Positions 6,272-12,427 of a stretch of DNA of 12,987 nt are shown here, piece after piece. Each line of letters opens with the position of its first letter. The first letter of the stretch is position 1. The notes under the pieces were generated by a model, which saw only the letters and a program-made list of their open reading frames with translations, had not been told where the DNA came from and did not search any database. The position numbers and the translations under genes are program-made. Origin of the DNA: JANYCO01 sp964437245 (GTDB taxonomy: Bacteria > Bacteroidota > Bacteroidia > Cytophagales > Cytophagaceae); assembly GCA_964437245.1 (NCBI GenBank), contig CAYTGJ010000133.1:1-12987 (forward strand), in the 5' to 3' direction.

Positions 6272-7081
6272 TTATACCGCTACATCATTATCCCGCAGCG
6301 CATCGTTGAGGGATGTTTTAAGGTCGGTACTTGGTTTACGTTTTCCAATGATTAGTGCACAAGGGACATGAAACTCTCCGGCCGGGAATTTTTTGGCATA
6401 AGAGCCAGGGATCACTACAGAACGCTCTGGTACATACCCTTTGTATTCTACCGGTTTATCTCCGGTCACGTCGATTACTTTTGAACTTCCTGTAAGAGTT
6501 ACGTTTGCTCCCAGTACAGCTTCTTTTCCTACCCGGACTCCTTCTACAATGATACAACGGGAACCGATGAAGGCTCCGTCTTCTACAATGACAGGGGCTG
6601 CCTGTACCGGCTCCAGTACGCCTCCGATTCCTACACCTCCGCTAAGGTGTACGTTCTTCCCTATCTGGGCGCAACTTCCTACGGTAGCCCAGGTATCCAC
6701 CATTGTTCCTTCGTCTACATAAGCTCCGATATTTACATACGAAGGCATCAGGATCACTCCTTTGCTCAGGTAAGCACCGTAGCGTGCCGCAGCAGGAGGA
6801 ACTACCCGGATACCAAGTTTTTCATAATCTTTTTTCAATTCCATCTTATCGTGGTATTCGAATGGTCCCACTTCAATGGTTTTCATTTTCTGGATAGGAA
6901 AATAAAGAATAACGGCCTTTTTGATCCATTCGTTTACCAGCCAGCTTCCGTCTTCCTTTGGTTCTGCCACACGAAGTCTGCCTTTATCCAGTTCTTCGAT
7001 GATATGGCGGATCGTATCGGTTGTTTCTTTTTGCTGCAGGAGACTTCTGTCGGCCCAGGCTTTTTCTATTATTTCCTTCAT
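6272..7081 (-). CDS. dapD: 2,3,4,5-tetrahydropyridine-2,6-dicarboxylate N-succinyltransferase
   Basis: Catalyses succinyl transfer from succinyl-CoA to tetrahydrodipicolinate in the succinylase branch of the diaminopimelate/lysine pathway, feeding peptidoglycan and lysine synthesis in the cytoplasm. At 269 residues it is full length (E. coli 274). The helical N-terminal domain includes GRLRVAE (34-40) and WIKKAVILYF. The middle is a left-handed beta helix of hexapeptide repeats, with near-identity to the E. coli enzyme over RVVPPAAARYGA and MPSYVNIGAYVDEGTMVDTW (112-131), continuing GSCAQIGKNVHLSGGVGIGG. The C-terminal strand carries CALIIGKRK. Start ATG at 7081 matches the conserved N-terminal helix. 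It is divergent from the glycosyltransferase gene with only 52 bp between them. Confidence 0.97.
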   Translation of the reverse strand: MKEIIEKAWADRSLLQQKETTDTIRHIIEELDKGRLRVAEPKEDGSWLVNEWIKKAVILYFPIQKMKTIEVGPFEYHDKMELKKDYEKLGIRVVPPAAARYGAYLSKGVILMPSYVNIGAYVDEGTMVDTWATVGSCAQIGKNVHLSGGVGIGGVLEPVQAAPVIVEDGAFIGSRCIIVEGVRVGKEAVLGANVTLTGSSKVIDVTGDKPVEYKGYVPERSVVIPGSYAKKFPAGEFHVPCALIIGKRKPSTDLKTSLNDALRDNDVAV

Positions 7082-7092
7082 GCTATTAATTG

Positions 7093-7120
7093 TTTGAAAA
7101 TTATTTTAAATTTAATTCTG
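7093..7120 (+). promoter_or_regulatory. Weak candidate promoter for the glycosyltransferase gene
   Basis: TTTG (7093-7096), 16 bp, TAATTCTG (7113-7120), one mismatch to TAnnTTTG, 13 bp before the ATG at 7134. Spacing is short and the region is AT-rich, so chance is likely. Confidence 0.25.
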
Positions 7121-7133
7121 TCATATCAGGCAA

Positions 7134-8249
7134 ATGAATCAAAAGAAAATAGTAATCGCCTCTGTACTCAAACCTGTAAACGACTCACGAAATTACGAAA
7201 AAACTGCAATTTCAATAAACAAGTCGGGGAATTATCAGGTATATCTTGTAGGTCAGAAAGTTCGGGAAGTATCCTCTTCCTCTACGATTTATTTTGATCC
7301 TCTTTTTTCTTTTTCCCGTCTGAGCTTCCGGCGTTTTTTTGCCGGCTGGATTTTCCTGCGCTATTTGTTCCGGCGAAGACCGGATATGGTCATCGTGGCT
7401 ACCTTTGAATTGCTGCTCCCAGCCGTAATATATAAAATACTGAAAGGAGGGAAGCTTGTGTATGATGTACAGGAAAATTATTTCAGGAACCTGGTCTATA
7501 CTTCCTCGTTTCCTCCCGTGATCAAACATCTGCTGGCAGTGGGTGTGAGGGGATTCGAATACATCACCCGTCCGTGGGTAGATCAATATCTGCTGGCAGA
7601 AAAAAACTATGAAAAAGAGTTCTCGTTCTCCAGAAACAAAAGTATTATACTGGAAAATAAGTTGCCGGAATCTTCGGTTATGGCCAGAGTCGCGAGAGAA
7701 GATGATACCATTCAGTTGTTGTATACCGGAACGATCGCCGAGAATTACGGTGTTTTCGAAGCGGTAGGACTGGCAGAAAAAATGCATGCGGAGAATCCTC
7801 GCATACGGTTAGTAATAGCGGGTTTTGCTCCCCGTAAAACGGTGCTGGAAAAACTGAAAGAGCGTATCCGGTCGTCCCGGTTCATTGTATTGAAAGGCGG
7901 AGATCAATTTATTCCTCATGCTGAAATTCTTCAATTGGTCGCGTCCTCTGATGTAGGCTTGATCGCATACCGGCCGGATAAGAGCACAGAAAATTGTATC
8001 CCTACAAAATTGTATGAATACATAGCCCACCAACTCCCTTATCTGATAGGATCCAATGTTGCCTGGCAGGAAATCACGGCTTTGTATCAGGCAGGCATGG
8101 AGATCGATTATCAGAACCCCGCTGTGAACGCGATATTGGAGCGTTTGACCATGGGAGAATTTTATACAGCATTGCCGGGAACGGAGATTTATTGGGAAGA
8201 GAAGAAGATTTCTTCAATGCTTCAACGATTATTAGGAGAACCGGCTTGA
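7134..8249 (+). CDS. GT-B fold glycosyltransferase (GT4-like)
   Basis: A 371-residue cytoplasmic or membrane-associated glycosyltransferase with two Rossmann-like halves. The acceptor-binding half (1-180) has a hydrophobic/basic patch, FFAGWIFLRYLFRRRPDMVIV, which could touch the membrane, and KLVYDVQENYF. The donor half begins IQLLYTGTIAENYGVFEAV (193-211), continues with IRLVIAGFAP, and carries the family's donor-binding region NCIPTKLYEYIAHQLP (287-302) with glutamate E295 in the place of the second EX7E glutamate. This fits transfer of a sugar from a nucleotide-sugar to a surface glycan or lipid. Substrates are unknown, and no other polysaccharide gene is adjacent. The HD-hydrolase gene follows after 34 bp on the same strand. 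Confidence 0.85.
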   Translation: MNQKKIVIASVLKPVNDSRNYEKTAISINKSGNYQVYLVGQKVREVSSSSTIYFDPLFSFSRLSFRRFFAGWIFLRYLFRRRPDMVIVATFELLLPAVIYKILKGGKLVYDVQENYFRNLVYTSSFPPVIKHLLAVGVRGFEYITRPWVDQYLLAEKNYEKEFSFSRNKSIILENKLPESSVMARVAREDDTIQLLYTGTIAENYGVFEAVGLAEKMHAENPRIRLVIAGFAPRKTVLEKLKERIRSSRFIVLKGGDQFIPHAEILQLVASSDVGLIAYRPDKSTENCIPTKLYEYIAHQLPYLIGSNVAWQEITALYQAGMEIDYQNPAVNAILERLTMGEFYTALPGTEIYWEEKKISSMLQRLLGEPA

Positions 8250-8283
8250 TCCATTTTTATATAACAATCAAAATAATACAGGT

Positions 8284-8712
8284 ATGACAATCGAAAGAGC
8301 ATTGGAAATTGCAGTGGCAGCCCATAAAGGGCAATTGGACCGGGCCGGCCGGCCTTATATTCTGCATGTATTGCAAGTGGCGATGGCGGGAAGTACCGAC
8401 GATGAAAGAATCGTAGGAGCGCTGCACGATGTAGTGGAGGATACTGACTGGACTTTTGAGCAACTGGCGGAAGAGGGTTTTTCGCAAACGATCGTAGAGG
8501 CAGTGAAATGCCTTACCAAAGAATCTCCGGAAGAGGATTATGAATTGTTTACCGAAAGGGTGAAAAAAAATCCTCTGGCCATTCGGGTAAAACTCCATGA
8601 TCTGCGCAGCAACATGGATCTTACCAGACTTCTTCAGGTGAAGGATTCAGATGCTGAAAGGTTGACTAAATACCTTAAAGCGTATCATGAACTTATCCGT
8701 TTACAAGGTTAA
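8284..8712 (+). CDS. Small HD-domain hydrolase, (p)ppGpp hydrolase-like (MESH1/RSH type)
   Basis: A 142-residue single-domain HD protein. Seen: AHKGQLDRAGRPYILH (13-28) with first metal ligand H28, GALHDVVEDT (46-54) with H48-D49 and the E52-D53 pair typical of RelA/SpoT hydrolases, and VKLHDLRSNM (102-111) aligning with IKLADRLHNM of Rel/SpoT, giving D106 and N110. All expected manganese ligands are present. The family removes the 3'-pyrophosphate from (p)ppGpp, and animal MESH1 also acts on NADPH. There is no synthetase, TGS or ACT domain, so it would be a stand-alone hydrolase. Start ATG 8284 directly precedes the first helix. The HIT gene downstream is convergent. Confidence 0.82.
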   Translation: MTIERALEIAVAAHKGQLDRAGRPYILHVLQVAMAGSTDDERIVGALHDVVEDTDWTFEQLAEEGFSQTIVEAVKCLTKESPEEDYELFTERVKKNPLAIRVKLHDLRSNMDLTRLLQVKDSDAERLTKYLKAYHELIRLQG

Positions 8713-8744
8713 GTAAGGGAGATCCTACCCAGGGTCAGGGGCAC

Positions 8745-9140
8745 TTATAATAAGGAAGCCACTATTTTGGCAGCGGTTTCTTCCATTACTTCTTTGGAAA
8801 CGACCAGCTTGGGCCGGCTGAAGTTAATGTCCTGCACGTTCTGAAGTGGTATCAGGTGGATGTGGGTATGAGGAACTTCCAGACCTATTACGGCGATTCC
8901 GATCCGTTTGCAGGGAATCGCTTTTTCAACCGCTTTGGCCACCTTTTTACTGAAAAGATGTAATCCTGCAAGCAAGTCATCATCCAGATCAAAAATATAA
9001 TCCACCTCTTTTTTCGGAATGACCAGGGTATGGCCGATGGTCAAAGGAGAAATGTCCAGAAATGCCAGATAGTTTTCATCTTCTGCAATTTTATGACAGG
9101 GAATTTCGCCGTTGATGATTTTGGTGAATATAGAGGCCAT
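8745..9140 (-). CDS. HIT family nucleotide hydrolase/transferase
   Basis: A 131-residue member of the histidine-triad family, normal length for the bacterial HinT/Fhit-like group that cleaves nucleotide phosphoramidates or dinucleoside polyphosphates. Seen: the N-terminal IFTKIINGEIPCHKIAEDE, FLDISPLTIGHTLVIPKKEV, and the triad HTHIHLIP (91-98), whose middle histidine H93 is the nucleophile. Unlike classical HinT (about 114 residues) it continues with an extra C-terminal helix, VVSKEVMEETAAKIVASLL. It lies downstream of greA on the same strand, separated by 95 bp that hold a long palindrome. Confidence 0.95.
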   Translation of the reverse strand: MASIFTKIINGEIPCHKIAEDENYLAFLDISPLTIGHTLVIPKKEVDYIFDLDDDLLAGLHLFSKKVAKAVEKAIPCKRIGIAVIGLEVPHTHIHLIPLQNVQDINFSRPKLVVSKEVMEETAAKIVASLL

Positions 9141-9176
9141 GGGGTACGTAATACTAAAAGATATGAAAGTGATTGG

Positions 9177-9229
9177 TAACGTTTAAGGTTTGATATTACA
9201 AAATTTTGAATATCAAACCTTAAACGTTA
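9177..9229 (-). repeat. 21-bp perfect inverted repeat between greA and the HIT gene
   Basis: The arms 9177-9197 and 9209-9229 are exactly complementary over 21 bp. The 11-nt spacer is A plus CAAAATTTTG, itself a 10-bp palindrome, so almost all 53 bp could form one cruciform or RNA hairpin. The arms contain GTTTAAG and GTTTGAT in tandem, a heptad-like pattern. No T run follows on the minus strand, so it is not a classical terminator. It begins 6 bp after the greA stop. Confidence 0.9.
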
Positions 9230-9235
9230 GACTTG

Positions 9236-9709
9236 TCAGAGACCTATTTCTAAGACTTCCAGTTCTATTTTGCCGGCAGGAATATCGATGACTGCAATAT
9301 CCCCTACTTTTTTGCCCAGCAATCCTTTCCCGATAGGGGATTTTACAGAGATCTTACCGGTTTTAAGGTCGGCTTCTTCTTCTGCTACAAACATATATTC
9401 CACTACGGCATTGTTTTTCTTGTTCTTAAGCTTTGCTTTGGACAGAATAGATATGATAGAAGTATCCATGCTTGATTTATCAGCCAGACGGGCATTAGCC
9501 ACCAGGTCTTCCAGCTTGGAAATCTTCATTTCAAGCAATCCCTGGGCATCTTTGGCTGCATCATATTCTGCATTTTCGCTCAGATCACCTTTATCACGCG
9601 CTTCGGCGATTTGTTTGGCCATATCGGACCTCCCCTTGGTTTTAAGGGTGTGAAGTTCATCTTTTAATTTTTTAAGACCCTCTTCCGTATAATATGATAT
9701 CTTGCTCAT
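9236..9709 (-). CDS. greA: Transcription elongation factor GreA
   Basis: Binds the secondary channel of RNA polymerase and stimulates cleavage of backtracked transcripts. With ATG 9709 the protein is 157 residues, the usual length. It starts MSKISYYTEEGLKKLKDEL, the conserved coiled-coil N-terminus; the in-frame TTG at 9715 is rejected for that reason. The coiled-coil tip has GDLSENAEYDAAKD with the catalytic acidic residues D42 and E45 (E. coli D41 and E44). The C-terminal domain ends with ISVKSPIGKGLLGKKVGD and AGKIELEVLEIGL. It is transcribed away from engB. A strong Bacteroidota promoter and a terminator-like hairpin lie upstream. The HIT gene follows. Confidence 0.97.
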   Translation of the reverse strand: MSKISYYTEEGLKKLKDELHTLKTKGRSDMAKQIAEARDKGDLSENAEYDAAKDAQGLLEMKISKLEDLVANARLADKSSMDTSIISILSKAKLKNKKNNAVVEYMFVAEEEADLKTGKISVKSPIGKGLLGKKVGDIAVIDIPAGKIELEVLEIGL

Positions 9710-9741
9710 AAGCAATAGTTTTTTTTTCTACCTGGGACAAT

Positions 9742-9771
9742 AAAAAAAACGGCCGTTTTCTCAACCGTTTT
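9742..9771 (-). promoter_or_regulatory. Terminator-like hairpin in the greA leader
   Basis: On the minus strand AAAACGG (9771-9765) pairs with CCGTTTT (9752-9746) around a 12-nt loop, followed directly by more Ts to give an 8-T run ending at 9742. This is an intrinsic-terminator layout about 33 bp before the greA start and no gene ends into it. The predicted start point falls near 9770-9767, inside the first arm, so the RNA stem could be shortened to about 5 bp. Confidence 0.5.
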
Positions 9772-9773
9772 AA

Positions 9774-9805
9774 CAAAGATACCAAAATAATAAGGCAAAG
9801 TCAAA
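9774..9805 (-). promoter_or_regulatory. Promoter of greA
   Basis: On the minus strand TTTG (9805-9802), 20 bp, TATCTTTG (9781-9774). Both boxes match the Bacteroidota consensus perfectly. Transcription should start around 9770-9767, leaving a leader of about 60 nt before ATG 9709. Confidence 0.65.
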
Positions 9806-9862
9806 TTTGTAGAGGTAAACCTGAATCAATCCAATATTTTTGCAGGAATCCCTTCATATATA

Positions 9863-9895
9863 TTGATGTAAAACAAAGGAATTTCTCTACTTTTG
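9863..9895 (+). promoter_or_regulatory. Promoter of engB
   Basis: TTG (9863-9865), 22 bp, TACTTTTG (9888-9895), a perfect TAnnTTTG. Transcription would start near 9900, which places the in-frame TTG at 9900 at the start point and supports ATG 9921 as the real start. Confidence 0.55.
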
Positions 9896-9920
9896 TAAAT
9901 TGAACAGTAATCAAAAAACG

Positions 9921-10532
9921 ATGCAGGTAAAGAAAGCGGTTTTTATGAGTAGCTTCACCAGCTATACTAATTGTCCAGCCAGAGAAATACCGGAGTTTGC
10001 CTTCATTGGTCGATCCAATGTAGGGAAGTCTTCTCTTATAAATACATTAGCTAATAATAATAAGTTGGCTAAAACTTCGTCTACTCCAGGGAAAACCCAG
10101 ACAATTAACTATTTTACGGTCAACGATGAATGGAATATCGTGGATTTACCTGGTTATGGATGGGCGCGGGTGAGTAAAACCGAAAAGTCGAAATGGGATG
10201 TCATGATCATGGAATATATGCTTTACCGTGAGCAGTTGCAGACCGTTTTTATCCTGATTGATTCGAGGCTGGATCCGCAGCCGATTGATATGGAATTTAT
10301 CCAATGGATAGGAGAGGAAGGAATTCCTTTTTCCCTGGTTTTTACCAAAGCAGATAAACAGACCCGGAATAAAACTGGTACAACTATTGCTAAATTTACG
10401 AATGAATTGTACAAAACCTGGGAAGAATTACCTCCAATCTTTGTTACTTCCTCTGTATCAGGTATTGGAAAGACAGAACTATTGGAGTATATCTCAGAAA
10501 TAAACGATTCGTATAAAGCAAATAAAAATTAA
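9921..10532 (+). CDS. engB: Ribosome biogenesis GTPase EngB (YihA/YsxC)
   Basis: Essential TRAFAC GTPase that helps assemble the large ribosomal subunit. With ATG 9921 it has 203 residues, usual for the family. The motifs are in order: G1 GRSNVGKS (30-37), G2 region SSTPGKTQTINYF (53-65), G3 DLPGYGWAR (75-83) with the family-specific GYG, G4 TKAD (142-145) and G5 TSS (176-178). The alternative TTG at 9900 adds seven residues not found in homologues and coincides with the predicted transcription start. It is divergent from greA across a 211-bp regulatory region and is followed after 54 bp by the TonB-domain gene. Confidence 0.96.
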   Translation: MQVKKAVFMSSFTSYTNCPAREIPEFAFIGRSNVGKSSLINTLANNNKLAKTSSTPGKTQTINYFTVNDEWNIVDLPGYGWARVSKTEKSKWDVMIMEYMLYREQLQTVFILIDSRLDPQPIDMEFIQWIGEEGIPFSLVFTKADKQTRNKTGTTIAKFTNELYKTWEELPPIFVTSSVSGIGKTELLEYISEINDSYKANKN

Positions 10533-10563
10533 TTTGAGTTGATTAAATTTTGAATTATCATTG
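10533..10563 (+). promoter_or_regulatory. Candidate promoter of the TonB-domain gene
   Basis: TTTG (10533-10536), 19 bp, TATCATTG (10556-10563), one mismatch to TAnnTTTG, 23 bp before the ATG at 10587. The first box begins immediately after the engB stop codon. Confidence 0.45.
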
Positions 10564-10586
10564 TACACTTAAAAACAATTGAGACT

Positions 10587-10955
10587 ATGAAAAAACTTAT
10601 CTTTATACTATTAGCACTTGTGGCGCCGGTCACTTTTAATAAAATGCTGGCCCAGGGACCTCCGGAAGGAAAATCTGTTCCCGCAGCGCAATATTATGAA
10701 GGAGGGCAGGAGGCCATGTATAAATTTATCAATGATAATAAAATTTATCCGCCGAATGCGAAAAGAAATAGAATTCAGGGCGAATGTATTATCCACCTGG
10801 TGATCGAGGCCGATGGAAAAACATCTAACCTGTCAGTGGTAAAAAATATCAGTGGAGGATGTGGAGACGAAGCCTTGAGAGTCGTAAAGCTTTTGAAATT
10901 CAACCCTCCGGGATACCGTTTTGATACGAATATTCCTGTATATTTTAAATTGTAA
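10587..10955 (+). CDS. Secreted stand-alone TonB C-terminal domain protein
   Basis: A 122-residue protein with a Sec signal peptide (MKKLIFILLALVAPVTFNKMLAQ, cleavage near residue 23) and a TonB C-terminal fold: IYPPNAKRNRIQGECIIHLVIEADGKTS (53-80), VVKNISGGCGDEALRVVKLLKFNPP (84-108), ending in VYFKL. Full-length TonB has an uncleaved membrane anchor and a proline-rich linker, both missing here, so it is unlikely to transduce energy from ExbBD itself. Two mature cysteines, C67 and C92, could form a disulfide. Such short versions are common in this phylum and their role is not settled. It lies between engB and the DUF5606 gene on the same strand. Confidence 0.85.
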   Translation: MKKLIFILLALVAPVTFNKMLAQGPPEGKSVPAAQYYEGGQEAMYKFINDNKIYPPNAKRNRIQGECIIHLVIEADGKTSNLSVVKNISGGCGDEALRVVKLLKFNPPGYRFDTNIPVYFKL

Positions 10956-10978
10956 GTTTTAATATTAAATAATAAATA

Positions 10979-11572
10979 ATGGAGTTACTTAAAGAAATCG
11001 CTTCAGTTTCAGGAAAAGGTGGCTTGTTCCGGATCTTAAAGCCCACAAGAAATGGTGTAATACTGGAAACCATTGATGAAAAGAAAACAAAACTGGTAGC
11101 CAATTCCAGTGAAAGAGTTTCGATACTCAAAGAGATCTCAATATATACCACAGGCGAAGAATCCTCCACACCGCTGGAAGATGTGCTGAAAAATGTACAC
11201 AAGCTTTTTGGAGTTGAACTGAACGTTACTTCTAAATCTTCCGATGCAGAATTGAGAGATTTTATGGAGAAAGTAGTTCCTGACTATGATGTAGAAAGAG
11301 TATACTGTTCCGATATCAGAAAATTAGTGATCTGGTATGGTATCTTATCTAAAAATTTCCAGGAGATTTTTAACGAAGAGAAGAAAGAAAAAGAAGAAGC
11401 ACCTGCTAAAGAGGAAAAAGTAAAAACTACGACTTCTAAAAAGGAAAAAGAAGAGGTAGTAGCAGAAGAAAAACCTAAAACAAAAGCAAAGGCGAAAGAA
11501 AAAGAGCCGGCAGAAAAGGAAGAAAAAGCCAAAGCGAAACCAAAGGCAACTGCTAAAACTGCTAAAAAATAA
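10979..11572 (+). CDS. DUF5606 family protein with charged C-terminal tail
   Basis: A 197-residue cytoplasmic protein. The N-terminal domain (about 1-130) matches the Bacteroidota family I recall as DUF5606: LLKEIASVSGKGGLFRILK, NGVILETID, SERVSILKEISIYTT, then a helical part with FMEKVVPDYDVERVYCSDIRK and WYGIL. No biochemical function is known to me. From residue 133 the protein becomes a low-complexity tail of about 65 residues made almost only of lysine, glutamate and alanine with a few prolines and threonines, probably disordered or helical and possibly nucleic-acid binding. The tail creates spurious open frames on the other strand. An intrinsic terminator begins at the stop codon. Confidence 0.82.
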   Translation: MELLKEIASVSGKGGLFRILKPTRNGVILETIDEKKTKLVANSSERVSILKEISIYTTGEESSTPLEDVLKNVHKLFGVELNVTSKSSDAELRDFMEKVVPDYDVERVYCSDIRKLVIWYGILSKNFQEIFNEEKKEKEEAPAKEEKVKTTTSKKEKEEVVAEEKPKTKAKAKEKEPAEKEEKAKAKPKATAKTAKK

Positions 11573-11603
11573 AAAAAGGCTCCTTATACAGGAGCTTTTT
11601 TTT
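11571..11603 (+). terminator. Intrinsic terminator after the DUF5606 gene
   Basis: GCTCC (11579-11583) pairs with GGAGC (11591-11595) around a 7-nt loop. The stem is extended by an A-rich left flank against eight Ts (11596-11603). The next gene on the same strand starts only 10 bp further on. Confidence 0.85.
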
Positions 11604-11612
11604 GATCTGCCT

Positions 11613-11915
11613 ATGAAAGACGACCAGCAGTTACCGGAATTGATCAAAACCTTGTTTCTTAATGAGGAAAAGGAGGGGAGTATTAAAAGTAAATTATATC
11701 CTGTAGTTCAGGAGCTTTTGCTGCATGATACGGCCCGGTTGTACCAGGTACTATACAGAATAGATGTAAAGGAAGAAAAAGTAAAAAAAGCATTTGACGA
11801 TAATCCTCTGCTGGAGGTTGTGGCAGAGCGAATTACCAATCTCATAATAGAACGTCAGATGGAAAAAATGCAATGGAGAAAGAAATACTCTTCCCGGGAG
11901 AATCCAGAGGAATAA
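11613..11915 (+). CDS. Small conserved-looking protein of unknown function
   Basis: A 100-residue, highly charged, helical protein without signal peptide or membrane segment. I recognise no domain. Visible features are LPELIKTLFLNEEKEG near the start, a central LHDTARLYQVLYRIDVKEEKVKKAF and a C-terminal amphipathic helix, ERITNLIIERQMEKMQWRKK. The regular helical pattern and normal codon use suggest a real gene. It begins 10 bp after the terminator that follows the DUF5606 gene, so it depends on read-through or on a promoter inside the DUF5606 coding sequence. It ends facing the minus-strand gene at 11944 with 28 bp between. Confidence 0.7.
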   Translation: MKDDQQLPELIKTLFLNEEKEGSIKSKLYPVVQELLLHDTARLYQVLYRIDVKEEKVKKAFDDNPLLEVVAERITNLIIERQMEKMQWRKKYSSRENPEE

Positions 11916-11943
11916 TGGTTTCTGTTTTTTTCAGGATTAAATA

Positions 11944-12315
11944 TTACCTGTGTACGTTGATCGCTTTTTCAATATAGGAAAACATGAGGAATTCCTCAGA
12001 CTCTTCGTCTTTGTTGACGATACTTCGGAGGAGATTGTCCAGTACACGTTGCCGGATAGAGGGAGTTCTTAAATATTTAGGAGCCAGATCGGAAATCGTT
12101 TTTTTCTTTTCAAGATCGTTGTGCGCCAGAAATTCTATGTAAACTTCTTTGATCAGCTTGCTCGCTCTTCCCGCGTCAATTGTGGGGAATACAGCTTTGC
12201 GAATTTTTTCAAATTCATTATCACAAATGACACAATCTGAATCGGCAATACACAAATGAAGGTATACAAAATAATGTTCGTAAGCCCATTGAATAGTAGT
12301 ACGATATTGAACCAT
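11944..12315 (-). CDS. Hypothetical helical protein, possibly TerB-like
   Basis: A 123-residue cytoplasmic, all-helical protein. Residues 17-42, including LHLCIADSDCVICDNEFEKI, resemble the TerB motif (helix, then AD..x..E), and LLRSIVNKDEESEEFLMFSYI (95-115) could be the second half, as in the gene at 4196. The match is weaker than there: the DG pair is DS in the first half and is lacking in the second. A good promoter lies upstream (12347-12377), so it is probably a single-gene unit. The start at ATG 12315 is the only reasonable one. Function unknown. Confidence 0.65.
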   Translation of the reverse strand: MVQYRTTIQWAYEHYFVYLHLCIADSDCVICDNEFEKIRKAVFPTIDAGRASKLIKEVYIEFLAHNDLEKKKTISDLAPKYLRTPSIRQRVLDNLLRSIVNKDEESEEFLMFSYIEKAINVHR

Positions 12316-12346
12316 TATATAATAGAACAGTTATGTTTGAACTATA

Positions 12347-12377
12347 TAAAGTTACATAAACCCTCTGGATTGGCAAA
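12347..12377 (-). promoter_or_regulatory. Promoter of the gene at 11944-12315
   Basis: On the minus strand TTTG (12377-12374), 19 bp, TAACTTTA (12354-12347), one mismatch to TAnnTTTG. The -33 box lies at the end of the T tract of the groEL terminator, so terminator and promoter overlap. Confidence 0.5.
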
Positions 12378-12407
12378 AAAAAACACCTCCTTTTGGGGAG
12401 GTGTTTT
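12375..12407 (-). terminator. Intrinsic terminator of groEL
   Basis: A perfect 11-bp stem, AAAACACCTCC and GGAGGTGTTTT, around a 6-nt loop, followed on the minus strand by further Ts to 12375. It begins 20 bp after the groEL stop codon. Confidence 0.95.
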
Positions 12408-12427
12408 GTATAAGATCGAAAGATATA

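Noticed and set aside
7212..7787. 191-codon minus-strand open frame inside the glycosyltransferase gene
   Set aside because: Antisense shadow: no recognisable motifs, and the plus strand encodes clear glycosyltransferase signatures.
11284..11647. Minus-strand open frames rich in phenylalanine, serine and leucine
   Set aside because: They are the antisense of the lysine/glutamate-rich DUF5606 tail; low-complexity AAA/GAA codons leave the other strand without stops.
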